Positions 1-7,545 of a DNA stretch of 64,000 bases are shown piece by piece. The notes under the pieces are model-generated. The model did not search any database. It saw nothing but the letters and a program-made list of their open reading frames with translations, and was not told the DNA's origin. The first letter of the stretch is position 1, and each line of letters begins with the position of its first letter. Both the position numbers and the translations under genes were made by a program. Source of the stretch: GCA-020352575 sp041635475 (GTDB lineage Bacteria; Actinomycetota; Acidimicrobiia; Spongiisociales; JAENVV01); the NCBI GenBank assembly GCA_041635475.1, contig JBFKVA010000002.1, forward strand, positions 1 to 64,000. Reading direction: 5' to 3'.

Positions 1-21
1 GCCGAAATGAAGCGGGGCTGG

Positions 22-56
22 AACAACACCAAGAGCACGGGCGCGGGCTCCCGTGC
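22..56 (-). terminator. Probable intrinsic terminator after dprA
   Basis: Read on the minus strand, a 7-bp stem GCACGGG/CCCGTGC with an 8-nt loop is followed by a T-rich stretch (TCTTGGTGTTGTT). It lies about 35 nt past the dprA stop codon, so it probably ends the yifB-dprA transcript. Confidence 0.55.
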
Positions 57-90
57 GCAGGTGCCTGCGGTCTCGGCACGCCGGGAGACT

Positions 91-1113
91 TCAGATCCGC
101 TCGATCAACTCGCCTCTCCTCCGGATGAGCCCGAGGGCCTCCCACCTCCCGAGCCGGACCCGGGTCTCGGTGGGATCGAGCCCGAGGGCGGCGCCGATCT
201 CCTCCGGCGTCGCTCCCAAGGGTCCGATGACGTCCAGGCCGGGAATCGAGGGCTGATTCGTGTCGATGGCCTGGAGGAACCCGAGGCCGAACATGAGGTC
301 GTCGATCGAGGTGACGGGGATGGCCCCGTCGGCGATGAGCCGGTTGCATCCTTCGGACACCGCCCGGTCGATGTCACCGGGGACCGCGAACACCTCCCGG
401 CCCTGGTCCACGGCGAGCCGGGCCGTGATGAGCGCCCCCCCGGTGACCGCAGCCTCGACGACCACCACCGCACAGGAGAGCCCACTGATGATCCGGTTTC
501 TCAATGGAAAGCGCCATCCGAGCGGGTCGGTGCCGGGTGGGTACTCGGAGACGACCGTGCCGCCACGTTCAAGGATCTCCTGGCCCAGGGCGGCGTTGGC
601 CGCCGGATACCAACGGTCCACGCCACAGCCGAGGACCGCCCAGGGCACCCCCGCCGCCTCGATCGTGCCCCAGTGGGCCGAGGCGTCGATCCCGCGGGCG
701 AGGCCACTGACCACGGCGATCTCCGCCCCGCCCAGCGCGCGCCCGATGAGGCGGGCAACCCGGGTGCCGTACGCCGTGGCTCGCCGGCTGCCCACGACCG
801 CGACCGCTTTGCGGGCGGACGGCATCTCCCCCCGGACGAACAGGTGATCGGGGGCATCGGGGAGATCGGTCAGCGACGCCGGGTACCCGTCCTCCTGCCG
901 GAACACGAGGGAGACGCCGGCCGCCGACAGGCTTGCCCGTCGAACATCGGGGTCCACGCCGACGGCGCGGCGCACGGACGGCGGGCACTCCACCCGACCG
1001 GCCCCGATGGCCGCCACGAGGGCGTCCGCGCCCCCCAGCTCCCGGGTCAATCGGGCCTGCCGAATGGGATGGAGCCCCGAGAAAGCCAACCGGACGGCCG
1101 CTGCAGTGGTCAT
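91..1113 (-). CDS. dprA: DNA-processing protein DprA
   Basis: A 340-residue DprA/Smf protein, which binds single-stranded DNA and loads RecA during natural transformation or recombination. The Rossmann-like DprA core shows the family signatures SGLARGIDASAH, VVSEYPPGTDP and FPLRNRIISGLS. The last 60 or so residues look like the DprA winged-helix domain. The start is the ATG that overlaps the yifB stop as ATGA; the reading frame stays open far upstream, but that part is antisense-type sequence inside yifB. The yifB-dprA pairing is common in actinobacteria. Whether the organism is competent cannot be told from here. Confidence 0.96.
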   Translation of the reverse strand: MTTAAAVRLAFSGLHPIRQARLTRELGGADALVAAIGAGRVECPPSVRRAVGVDPDVRRASLSAAGVSLVFRQEDGYPASLTDLPDAPDHLFVRGEMPSARKAVAVVGSRRATAYGTRVARLIGRALGGAEIAVVSGLARGIDASAHWGTIEAAGVPWAVLGCGVDRWYPAANAALGQEILERGGTVVSEYPPGTDPLGWRFPLRNRIISGLSCAVVVVEAAVTGGALITARLAVDQGREVFAVPGDIDRAVSEGCNRLIADGAIPVTSIDDLMFGLGFLQAIDTNQPSIPGLDVIGPLGATPEEIGAALGLDPTETRVRLGRWEALGLIRRRGELIERI

Positions 1114-2579
1114 GGGGCGACCCGAAACGCCAGAGCTTCGGCGACGTGACGCTCGGCGACCCGTTCCGTCCCGTCGAGGTCGGCGATCGTCCGGGCGACC
1201 CGACGGGCCCGGTCGAAGCCCCGAGCGGTGAGCGTGCCGCGCTGGAGGGCTCCCTCGAGCAGGTGCATCCCGTCGGACTCGAGGGGGAGGGCATCCAGCT
1301 CCTCCCGATCGAGGTCCCGGTTCATGCCTCCCCTCGTCCGCTGGCGGGTGCGGGCGGTGAGCACCCGCTCTCGAACGACCGCCGACGATTCGCCGGGTTG
1401 ACCGAACATCTCGTCCCCCGTCACCGCTCGCACCGCCACCCGGAGATCGAAGCGGTCGATGATCGGGCCCGACAGCCTCCGTCGATAGCGGGCCACCTGC
1501 GGAGGCGAGCACTGACATGACCGGGTCCTGTCGCCGAGATACCCGCACGGGCACGGGTTGGTGGAGGCCAGCAGTTGGATGTTCGATGGGAACGTCACGG
1601 TTGCGCCCTTGCGGGCGATGGTGATGGCGCCCGACTCGATCGGCTGGCGCAGTCCATCGATGAGGGATGGTGGGAACTCCCCCATCTCGTCGAGATAGAG
1701 CACTCCTCGATGGGCCCGCGACACCTCGCCGGGGACGGGAACCCCTGACCCGCCCCCGAGGAGCGCGGCCGCCGAGGCGGAGTGGTGGGGTGCCCGAAAC
1801 GGACGGCGGCGAGGGTCGGGCAGGCCCTGGCCTGCCGCTTCCCACACGAGCGCCACCTCGATCGACTCCTCCTCGTCGAGTGGCGGAAGGATGCCCGGCA
1901 GGCACGAAGCCAGCAGCGACTTGCCCGAACCGGGGGGACCACTCATGATCATGTGGTGGCCACCGGCCGCGGCCACCTCGAGGGCACGGCGGGCATCGGC
2001 CTGGCCCCGCACGACCCGCAGGTCGGGACGGCCGCCCGGGTCGGGGACGGGCGCTTCGACCGGCGGGCGCTGCCCCCGACCACCGAGGGTGACCTCGACG
2101 GCTTCGGCCAGGCTCCGGACCACCCGGACGTCGGCCCCCTCCACAAGCGCAGCCCGGGATCCGGCGTCGGCCGGCACGACGCACACCGCACCCAGGTCCC
2201 GGGCGACGAGGGCAGCCGCCAAGGCGTTGCGGTCCCCGCGCACCGATCCGTCGAGTGCCAACTCGCCCAGGGCGACGATCGAACGAGCACCAGCGGCACC
2301 GGTCGCCCCCAGGGCGGCCAAGGCAATCGGCAGGTCGTACGTCGAACCCTCCTTGCGAAGGTCGGCAGGTGCGAGGTTGACCACAACCCGGTGCGGTGGT
2401 CGCCGGCCGGTCGCGACCACGGCCGACCGAACCCGTTCGGCCGCCTCCCGGACCGCGGTGTCGGGCAGGCCCACGATGGTGAAGCGCGACTGGGCGCCCC
2501 CTCCTTGGTCATGTGCCTCGACGGCCACGGGACGCGGTTCGACCCCTACCTGGGTGGCCGAGTAGATGGATGCGTACAT
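1110..2579 (-). CDS. yifB: YifB/ComM family Mg chelatase-like AAA ATPase
   Basis: A 489-residue YifB/ComM protein with an N-terminal ChlI-like domain, a AAA+ core with Walker A GPPGSGKS near residue 215 and Walker B YLDEMGEF, and a C-terminal Mg-chelatase helical domain. In Proteobacteria ComM is a hexameric helicase that promotes branch migration during transformation; a similar role here is inferred. It overlaps dprA by 4 nt. The ATG start lies 7 nt after a TACGGT -10 element, so the message is probably leaderless and yifB-dprA has its own promoter. Confidence 0.95.
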   Translation of the reverse strand: MYASIYSATQVGVEPRPVAVEAHDQGGGAQSRFTIVGLPDTAVREAAERVRSAVVATGRRPPHRVVVNLAPADLRKEGSTYDLPIALAALGATGAAGARSIVALGELALDGSVRGDRNALAAALVARDLGAVCVVPADAGSRAALVEGADVRVVRSLAEAVEVTLGGRGQRPPVEAPVPDPGGRPDLRVVRGQADARRALEVAAAGGHHMIMSGPPGSGKSLLASCLPGILPPLDEEESIEVALVWEAAGQGLPDPRRRPFRAPHHSASAAALLGGGSGVPVPGEVSRAHRGVLYLDEMGEFPPSLIDGLRQPIESGAITIARKGATVTFPSNIQLLASTNPCPCGYLGDRTRSCQCSPPQVARYRRRLSGPIIDRFDLRVAVRAVTGDEMFGQPGESSAVVRERVLTARTRQRTRGGMNRDLDREELDALPLESDGMHLLEGALQRGTLTARGFDRARRVARTIADLDGTERVAERHVAEALAFRVAP

Positions 2580-2586
2580 GGCGCGG

Positions 2587-2592
2587 ACCGTA
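2587..2592 (-). promoter_or_regulatory. -10 element of yifB (leaderless type)
   Basis: TACGGT on the minus strand, with 7 nt between it and the yifB ATG. Transcription would start at or next to the start codon. Confidence 0.5.
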
Positions 2593-2730
2593 CGCTCCGG
2601 GTGTGACAGGATCCGGCTTCCCGGGGAACGTCACACCGGCGTGATTCAATCATCAACATGTGGGAGAAACGCGCGATCCTCCTCGGTAAGCTGCTGTCGG
2701 GGTTCCCCAACCGGCTGAAAGGACGGGCGA

Positions 2731-3045
2731 GTGCACGAAGGCGAACTCGAGCGGTTCGAGTCCGAGGTCGAGTACCAGATCTACCGGGAGTACCGAGACG
2801 TGCTCCCGATGTTCCGCTACGTCGTCGAGACCGAGCGCCGCTTCTACCTCGCCAACGACGTCCACGTCGAGGAGCGGGAACGCAACGGATCGGTCTTCTT
2901 CGAGATCCGCCTCGACGACGCCTGGGTCTGGGACATGTACCGCCCGGCCCGGTTCCTCAAGACCGTCAGGGTCTTGAGCTTCCGCGACGTGAACATCGAG
3001 GAAGTCGACCAGGCCCCGGCCCTGGATCCCGACCTTCCCATTTGA
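2731..3045 (+). CDS. DUF2469 protein
   Basis: A 104-residue protein of the actinobacterial DUF2469 family (Rv2901c-like), recognised from the segment YREYRDVLPMFRYVVETERR followed by FYLAN. It is rich in acidic and aromatic residues and has no membrane segment. Function is unknown, though the family sits in the rplS-lepB-yraN-dprA neighbourhood in many actinobacteria. The start is GTG with AAAGGA a few bases upstream. Its stop overlaps the TTG start of yraN. It is transcribed opposite to yifB-dprA, unlike the usual one-strand arrangement. Confidence 0.9.
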   Translation: MHEGELERFESEVEYQIYREYRDVLPMFRYVVETERRFYLANDVHVEERERNGSVFFEIRLDDAWVWDMYRPARFLKTVRVLSFRDVNIEEVDQAPALDPDLPI

Positions 3046-3347
3046 CCCTCGGGGCGGTCGGGGAGCACATCGCGGCCCGGATCATCGGCACACGCGGATA
3101 CTCCGTCGTCGCCCGCAACCTGGCCGGGCCCACCGGCGAGATCGATCTCATGGCGCGGGCCGGACCCGACCTCGTCGTGATCGAGGTCAAGACGTCGACC
3201 GGTGCCGGGTCCCCCTTGGGCCGAATCGACGCCCAGAAGGCGGCCCGCCTGTGGCGCCTTGCCGCCTCGGTGGGCGCCGGCAGGGTCGAGTACCTGGGCC
3301 TCCGGCTCAGCCGGTCCGGGGTGACGATCCGGTGGCTACCAGGGTGA
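3042..3347 (+). CDS. yraN: YraN/UPF0102 endonuclease-like protein
   Basis: A 101-residue UPF0102 protein with the restriction-endonuclease-like core: GEIDLMAR, then VVIEVKTS and SPLGRIDAQKAARL. The E/D/ExK layout fits a PD-(D/E)XK nuclease fold, but no activity is firmly established for the family. I chose the TTG start that overlaps the DUF2469 stop (TTGA) because homology begins there (GAVGEHIAARIIGTRGY). The 3' end overlaps the opposite-strand zinc-ribbon gene by 12 nt. Confidence 0.92.
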   Translation: MTLGAVGEHIAARIIGTRGYSVVARNLAGPTGEIDLMARAGPDLVVIEVKTSTGAGSPLGRIDAQKAARLWRLAASVGAGRVEYLGLRLSRSGVTIRWLPG

Positions 3348-3548
3348 GATGCCGCGGCGCTCCGCCTCGCGTTCCCAGCATCCGCGGTGCCAGTGGCGGC
3401 GCAGGTCGACGACGCCGTCGGGGATGACGACGAAGTGAAACGTGCCCGGTTCGATGAACCCGTGGCAGGCCGGGCACAGGTACCGCTTGCGGGCAGCCCC
3501 CGGTTGGACGACGCGAACCTCGTCGGTCAGGTCCCCATCACGGCCCAC
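3336..3548 (-). CDS. Small zinc-ribbon-like protein
   Basis: A 70-residue basic protein with CPACHGFIEPGTFHFVV and, later, RRHWHRGCW. The CxxC-H...H-x(3)-C spacing suggests a single zinc site. Similar small proteins occur in many actinobacteria, often mislabelled 'ATP/GTP-binding protein'; no function is established. The start is GTG and overlaps the 3' end of the upstream 37-codon membrane peptide by 22 nt, so the two are probably translated together. The gene converges on yraN. Confidence 0.75.
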   Translation of the reverse strand: MGRDGDLTDEVRVVQPGAARKRYLCPACHGFIEPGTFHFVVIPDGVVDLRRHWHRGCWEREAERRGISPW

Positions 3549-3640
3549 AGGATCACTCCGATGGTCAGGGCGACGGCACCGATCACCATCGCGATGTCGG
3601 CTGCGCTCGGGCGCTGTTCACGGAACGGGTCAAGGCCCAT
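3527..3640 (-). CDS. 37-residue single-pass membrane peptide
   Basis: A very short gene encoding 37 residues: a polar N-terminus (MGLDPFREQRPSAADIA), one hydrophobic helix (roughly residues 17-36) and no tail. Its ATG lies exactly 6 nt after a TAGGCT -10 element, the spacing seen at several well-supported genes in this window, which argues that it is real and leaderless. It overlaps the zinc-ribbon gene and sits where rnhB is often found in related genomes. Function unknown. Confidence 0.65.
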   Translation of the reverse strand: MGLDPFREQRPSAADIAMVIGAVALTIGVILWAVMGT

Positions 3641-3646
3641 GGGACG

Positions 3647-3652
3647 AGCCTA
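3647..3652 (-). promoter_or_regulatory. -10 element of the 37-residue peptide gene
   Basis: TAGGCT on the minus strand, 6 nt before the ATG, giving a leaderless transcript. Confidence 0.5.
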
Positions 3653-3690
3653 CGAGGCCGTCGCCGTCAAGGACAAGCCTCCGTCCAGGC

Positions 3691-4311
3691 TCAGATTCCT
3701 CCCCAGCGGTCGAACGGCCACATCCGCACGAACGCCCGACCCACCACCGTTTCCTCATCGATGGTGCCGAAGACCCGGGAGTCGGAGGAGCTGTTGCGAT
3801 TGTCACCCATGACGAAGAGGTGGTCGCGATCCACGGTGACGGGGCCGAAGTCGGCCATCTGGATGTCAGATGGCAGGTAAGGCTCGGCGATGGCCTCGCC
3901 GTCGACGTACACGGCGCCGTCGTGGATCTCGACCGTCTCGCCCCCGGTGGCGATCACCCGCTTGATGAAGTCGTCGGGCACGACTGCGGTACGCACGCCG
4001 ATGGACTCGAACACGTTCCGGATGACGGCCTCTGCCAGCGTCTCCTCGTCACCGTTGCGGTAGGGGGATTCGAACACGACGATGTCGCCCCGGGCCGGGT
4101 CCTGGATGCGGTACTCGAGCTTGTTGACGAGCACCCGATCGTTGACCTCGAGGGTCGGGATCATCGATCCGGACGGTATCCAGAAGGCCTGGACGAGGAA
4201 CGCCTTGATGACGATGGCGACCGCCAGGGCAACGATGATGAGCAGGGGCAGCTCGAGGAGGAACGGCAGACCCTGGCGATCACCGGCTTGTTGCCGGGAT
4301 GCCGTGTTCAT
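3691..4311 (-). CDS. lepB: Signal peptidase I
   Basis: A 206-residue type I signal peptidase, which cleaves signal peptides on the outer face of the membrane. One N-terminal membrane helix (about 18-42) leads into the periplasmic-type catalytic domain. The nucleophile is Ser49 in PSGSMIPTL and the general base is Lys117 in FIKRVIATGG; box E is GDNRNSSSDSR. I chose the ATG giving MNTASRQQ because it places the helix near the N-terminus and leaves 28 nt after rplS. The trmD-rplS-lepB order matches other actinobacteria. Confidence 0.95.
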   Translation of the reverse strand: MNTASRQQAGDRQGLPFLLELPLLIIVALAVAIVIKAFLVQAFWIPSGSMIPTLEVNDRVLVNKLEYRIQDPARGDIVVFESPYRNGDEETLAEAVIRNVFESIGVRTAVVPDDFIKRVIATGGETVEIHDGAVYVDGEAIAEPYLPSDIQMADFGPVTVDRDHLFVMGDNRNSSSDSRVFGTIDEETVVGRAFVRMWPFDRWGGI

Positions 4312-4339
4312 CGCCACTACGACCGCCCCCCGGGCGGCG

Positions 4340-4684
4340 TCAGTTCCGCTTCTCTTTGATGCGGGCCGACTTGCCGACCCGGTCCCGGAGGTAGTACAGC
4401 TTCGACCGGCGTACATCGCCGCGGCGAACCAACTCGATGCCCTGGATGATCGGTGCGTGGACGGGGAAGATGCGTTCGACACCCACCCCGTAGCTGACCT
4501 TGCGGACGGTGAACGTGGCCGTGGAACCCGACCCGTTGCGGGCGATGACGACACCCTCGAACGCCTGGATCCGTTCCCGGCCACCCTCGACGACCCGGAC
4601 GTTGACACGGATGGTGTCGCCCGCGCGGAAGGGAGGGATGTCGTCGCGCTTGTAGGAAGCCTCTAGCAGTTCGAGGTCGTTCAT
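4340..4684 (-). CDS. rplS: 50S ribosomal protein L19
   Basis: A 114-residue L19 of standard length. Typical segments are FRAGDTIRVNVRVVEGGRER, FEGVVIA and VERIFPVHAPIIQGIELVRRG. It lies at the 30S-50S interface. A Shine-Dalgarno AAGGAG sits 5 nt before the ATG. The 135-nt gap behind trmD holds its own TACACT promoter, so rplS-lepB can probably be expressed separately from trmD. Confidence 0.98.
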   Translation of the reverse strand: MNDLELLEASYKRDDIPPFRAGDTIRVNVRVVEGGRERIQAFEGVVIARNGSGSTATFTVRKVSYGVGVERIFPVHAPIIQGIELVRRGDVRRSKLYYLRDRVGKSARIKEKRN

Positions 4685-4724
4685 GGGGACTCCTTGGGGG
4701 ACGCACGACCGTGCGAGGACGGGA

Positions 4725-4730
4725 GTGTAT
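4725..4730 (-). promoter_or_regulatory. Promoter -10 and short leader of rplS
   Basis: TACACT on the minus strand. Initiation near 4718 would give a leader of about 33 nt carrying a small hairpin (CGCAC/GTGCG) just before the AAGGAG Shine-Dalgarno. A regulatory role for the hairpin is possible but unproven. Confidence 0.45.
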
Positions 4731-4790
4731 CAGCGGCGCCGCTCTACTGCCTCATTCGGCCAGGACGCTCGTCGCTGGTGACAACCGTCG

Positions 4791-4809
4791 GGCGGCGTCC
4801 GAAGCCGCC
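4791..4809 (-). terminator. Hairpin between trmD and rplS
   Basis: GGCGGC/GCCGCC, a 6-bp stem with a 7-nt loop, starting 10 nt past the trmD stop. No T-run follows on the minus strand, so it is at most a weak terminator or an mRNA 3'-end stabiliser. Confidence 0.3.
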
Positions 4810-4819
4810 GCCCCATGGG

Positions 4820-5500
4820 TCAGTCGGGTACCCGGTCGGCCTCGAGCAGGTCCGGGCGAACACGCGCCGTTCGCCGCGTGCGCTCCTCGAGCCGCCACTT
4901 CGCCACCGCGCCATGGTCACCGGACAACAGCACGTCGGGAACCGCCCATCCCCGGAACTCCGCCGGGCGCGTGTACTGGCCCTCCTCGAGGAGGCCGTCG
5001 CGGAACGACTCGTGCCCGATGGAATCGGGGTTCCCCAAGACCCCGGGAAGCAGGCGGGCCATCCCCTCGATGACGGCCAGGGCCGCCACCTCTCCACCGG
5101 CCAGGACGAAGTCGCCGAGGCTCACCTCCTCGTCCATGAGGTGGTCTGCCACCCGCTGGTCGATGCCTTCGTACCGGCCACACAGAAGGATGACGTGGGG
5201 CTCACCCGACCATCGATCGAGGTGTTGCTGTGAGAGACGCTCGCCGGCCGGCGAGAACAGGACCCGGTGGCCGGGCTCGACGGCGTCGAGGGCCTCGGCG
5301 ATCGGGCCGATCTTCATGACCATCCCTGCGCCGCCACCGAAAGGCGCGTCATCCACGGTCCGGTGCGTATCGTGTGTGAAGTCACGAAGATCGACGAGAT
5401 CCACCTGCAGTGCGCCACCGGTGATCGCGCGATCGACGATCGAGATGTCGAGGGGGCTGGAAAAAAACCCAGGAAAGATCGTAATGACTGAGACCTTCAC
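4820..5500 (-). CDS. trmD: tRNA (guanine-N1-)-methyltransferase TrmD
   Basis: A 226-residue TrmD, the SPOUT-class enzyme that makes m1G37 in tRNA and prevents +1 frameshifting. Visible signatures are DDAPFGGGAGMVM, the AdoMet knot region LLCGRYEGIDQRV, and SLGDFVLAGGEVAALAVIEG. Length is near the family norm, with a shortened C-terminus. In most bacteria it directly follows rimM; here an opposite-strand gene intervenes, so trmD needs a promoter in the 47-bp divergent gap upstream. Confidence 0.97.
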   Translation of the reverse strand: MKVSVITIFPGFFSSPLDISIVDRAITGGALQVDLVDLRDFTHDTHRTVDDAPFGGGAGMVMKIGPIAEALDAVEPGHRVLFSPAGERLSQQHLDRWSGEPHVILLCGRYEGIDQRVADHLMDEEVSLGDFVLAGGEVAALAVIEGMARLLPGVLGNPDSIGHESFRDGLLEEGQYTRPAEFRGWAVPDVLLSGDHGAVAKWRLEERTRRTARVRPDLLEADRVPD

Positions 5501-5547
5501 TGCCGATGAAGCATAGGAGGCGCACCACGGACAGGAGCAGGCACGCC

Positions 5548-6339
5548 ATGGAAAGCTCGATCGATAGCGGGGATCCCTGGGAAACGCAGGAGCCCGAAGA
5601 GGAACAACAGGCCGCGGGTGGGGTCAGCCCCATGGCCGAGGCCACCGGCCTCTTCGCCCGCGTCCGCGCCGCCGGTCGGGAGGACACGGCCGAGTCTCAG
5701 CCACCTGACGAGGATGATGATCCCGATTCCGAACCGGCCCCGGTGTACTCGCCGGACACCGATGGTGACGCGGCGGTGGAGTCGGTCGAGTCGGTCCTCC
5801 ACGAACTGGAAACGGAGCCCACCCCAGTGTTCGATCTCGTCCCGCCGCCCGAGGAATTCGCACCCACGTACGAGCCTCCGCAGGTGGAGGCGGACCCGTT
5901 CGACCCCGGCGTCGACGCCTCTCCTTCGGAACCGGATCCGGCCCCGGCCCCACCCGTCCACCCCGTCGCCGACCCGGTGGAAGTCGACGACTACGGACTC
6001 CCGGACATCGAGTTCGGTGCCCCGGTCACCCCGGAAGGCGCCGAGCTGCCGACGGGCAAGGCGACGCTGGGAGCCGAGGGTTCGATCACCCGCCCGATCC
6101 TCCTCACCACCGATTCGGTGGGAAGTGCGCACCTCGCCCCGGTCGACCTCGTCGTCGCCGTCGAGGTGCTCCAGGAGCCCTCGGGCATCCCGAACGCAGT
6201 CGAGCGCGTGCTCGAAGCCCTGCGTGACCGGTGCGCCCAGGTCGGAGCAGAGGCCGTCGTCTCGGTGACCACCGACATCGTCGGTGTCGGATCGGTCGTC
6301 GTCGTGACCGGGTCAGGGACCGCCGTCAACCTGCTCTGA
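5548..6339 (+). CDS. Acidic proline-rich protein with YbjQ-like C-terminal domain
   Basis: A 263-residue protein in two parts. Residues 1-190 are low-complexity, rich in Glu, Asp and Pro, and probably disordered. The last 65 or so residues resemble the YbjQ/DUF74 'heavy-metal-binding' fold: a VAVEVL strand, a helix with LRDRCAQVGAEAVVSV, and a closing GSGTAVNLL. I start it at the ATG 10 nt after AGGAG; the earlier ATG at 5506 lacks a ribosome site. It sits on the opposite strand between rimM and trmD. No function is assigned; an adaptor or oligomerising role is a guess. Confidence 0.7.
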   Translation: MESSIDSGDPWETQEPEEEQQAAGGVSPMAEATGLFARVRAAGREDTAESQPPDEDDDPDSEPAPVYSPDTDGDAAVESVESVLHELETEPTPVFDLVPPPEEFAPTYEPPQVEADPFDPGVDASPSEPDPAPAPPVHPVADPVEVDDYGLPDIEFGAPVTPEGAELPTGKATLGAEGSITRPILLTTDSVGSAHLAPVDLVVAVEVLQEPSGIPNAVERVLEALRDRCAQVGAEAVVSVTTDIVGVGSVVVVTGSGTAVNLL

Positions 6340-6365
6340 CGAGTGTCGTGTCCGGCGACGGACAC

Positions 6366-6869
6366 TCAGGACGAGGACCCAACCAGGCCCTCCGGGGGCG
6401 CAATGGTCACCGTCCTGTTCTCGATGTCGACCCCTGGCACGAGTTCGCGCACAAAAGGGATCTCCACCGGGTCGGGCGTGCCCACGATGAGCCGATCCTG
6501 TACCAGCCCCGAGGTCACTCCGAGCACTTCCCCCACCTGGGTGCCGTCCTCGAGCACGACCCGGCATCCGATGAGCTGTGTGGGCCACCACTCGTCCTCG
6601 GTGAGCGGGATGTCGGCGGGGGGAACTCGAATGGCCAACCCTCTCAGGGCTTCAGCCGCATCCCGGTCGCCGACCTCTTCGAAGGCCAGGATGAACCGGC
6701 CGTGGTGCCGGCGAGACGCCGAGATGGTGAGTGAACCGCGCTCCGTGTCGAACACCCGGCCGGGAGCGAACCGGGTGAGGTCGTCGTTGCCGGCGTGGAA
6801 CACCACCTCGCCCCGGACCCCATGGGGCTTGCCGACGACGCCGGCGATCACCGACTCGGGTTCAGTCAA
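6366..6869 (-). CDS. rimM: Ribosome maturation factor RimM
   Basis: A 167-residue RimM, which binds S19 and helps the 30S head mature. It has the N-terminal barrel (VIAGVVGKPHGVRGEV), the linker and the PRC-barrel (WWPTQLIGCRVV, ending with VPFVRE-type IPFVRELVPGVD). The start is most likely TTG at the khpA junction, overlapping khpA by 8 nt; homology begins five residues in. Translation is probably coupled to khpA. Confidence 0.95.
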   Translation of the reverse strand: MTEPESVIAGVVGKPHGVRGEVVFHAGNDDLTRFAPGRVFDTERGSLTISASRRHHGRFILAFEEVGDRDAAEALRGLAIRVPPADIPLTEDEWWPTQLIGCRVVLEDGTQVGEVLGVTSGLVQDRLIVGTPDPVEIPFVRELVPGVDIENRTVTIAPPEGLVGSSS

Positions 6870-7113
6870 GGAACTCGACGTCGGTGGAGAGGCCCTCCTC
6901 TTCCCCGGCCACGGCGGCAATCGCCCGGATGGCGTTGGCCACCCGACCCTTACGGCCGATGACCCTCCCCATGTCGGACTTGGCGGTGCGTACTTCGGCG
7001 ACGACCGAGTCGCCGCCTTGGTCGACGACCTCCACCTCGACCTGGTCGGGGTTGTCGACGATCTGGCCGACGACGTAGGAGACCACTCGTTCAACGATGC
7101 TGGCGTCGGCCAT
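6862..7113 (-). CDS. khpA: KH-domain RNA-binding protein KhpA
   Basis: An 83-residue single KH-domain protein with the loop MGRVIGRKGRVANAIRAI. KhpA homologues bind RNA with KhpB and influence cell division and envelope genes in Gram-positives. Of two adjacent ATG codons I take the second: it overlaps the rpsP stop (ATGA) and stands 4 nt after AGGAGG. The rpsP-khpA-rimM order is the standard actinobacterial arrangement. Confidence 0.95.
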   Translation of the reverse strand: MADASIVERVVSYVVGQIVDNPDQVEVEVVDQGGDSVVAEVRTAKSDMGRVIGRKGRVANAIRAIAAVAGEEEGLSTDVEFLD

Positions 7114-7541
7114 CATTCCTCCTCGTCGGCCGGGGCAGGAGTGCCCTCGACGGCCGGGGGGGCTTCGTCCGCGGTGGCGGCAACGGCCTCCACCGACTCG
7201 GGCGCGGCCACCGGCTCCTCGGGCACCGCCACCGCCGCCGGAGGCGCGGCGGATTTGTCACCGATGGTGTGGATCTCACCCCTGGCGATCCGGAACTGGG
7301 ACCAGGCGCCCGAGATCTCGAGCACCTTCTTGGCGCGTTCGGTCGGCTGCGCCCCGTTCTGCAGCCAGGTGACGGCCTTTTCGTTGTCGACCTCGACGAG
7401 CGACGGCTCCTGCCGAGGCTCATAACGACCAATCGACTCGATGTAGCGCCCGTCGCGGGCCTTCCGGGAGTCGGTGACGACCACGCGGTAGACGGGTTGC
7501 TTCTTCTTGCCGAGTCGCATCAGGCGAATCTTGACCGCCAT
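7113..7541 (-). CDS. rpsP: 30S ribosomal protein S16
   Basis: A 142-residue S16. The first 80 residues are the conserved domain (MAVKIRLMRLGKKKQPVYRV, then DGRYIESIGRYEP). The remaining 55 or so residues form an Ala/Pro/Glu-rich acidic tail. Extended tails are common in actinobacterial S16, and this one is probably disordered. It starts 4 nt after the ffh stop and overlaps khpA, which makes one operon. Confidence 0.98.
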   Translation of the reverse strand: MAVKIRLMRLGKKKQPVYRVVVTDSRKARDGRYIESIGRYEPRQEPSLVEVDNEKAVTWLQNGAQPTERAKKVLEISGAWSQFRIARGEIHTIGDKSAAPPAAVAVPEEPVAAPESVEAVAATADEAPPAVEGTPAPADEEE

Positions 7542-7545
7542 CTGC

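Noticed and set aside
5506..5547. ATG at 5506 as the start of the acidic gene between rimM and trmD
   Set aside because: No ribosome site precedes it, it lies next to the trmD start, and the ATG at 5548 follows AGGAG.
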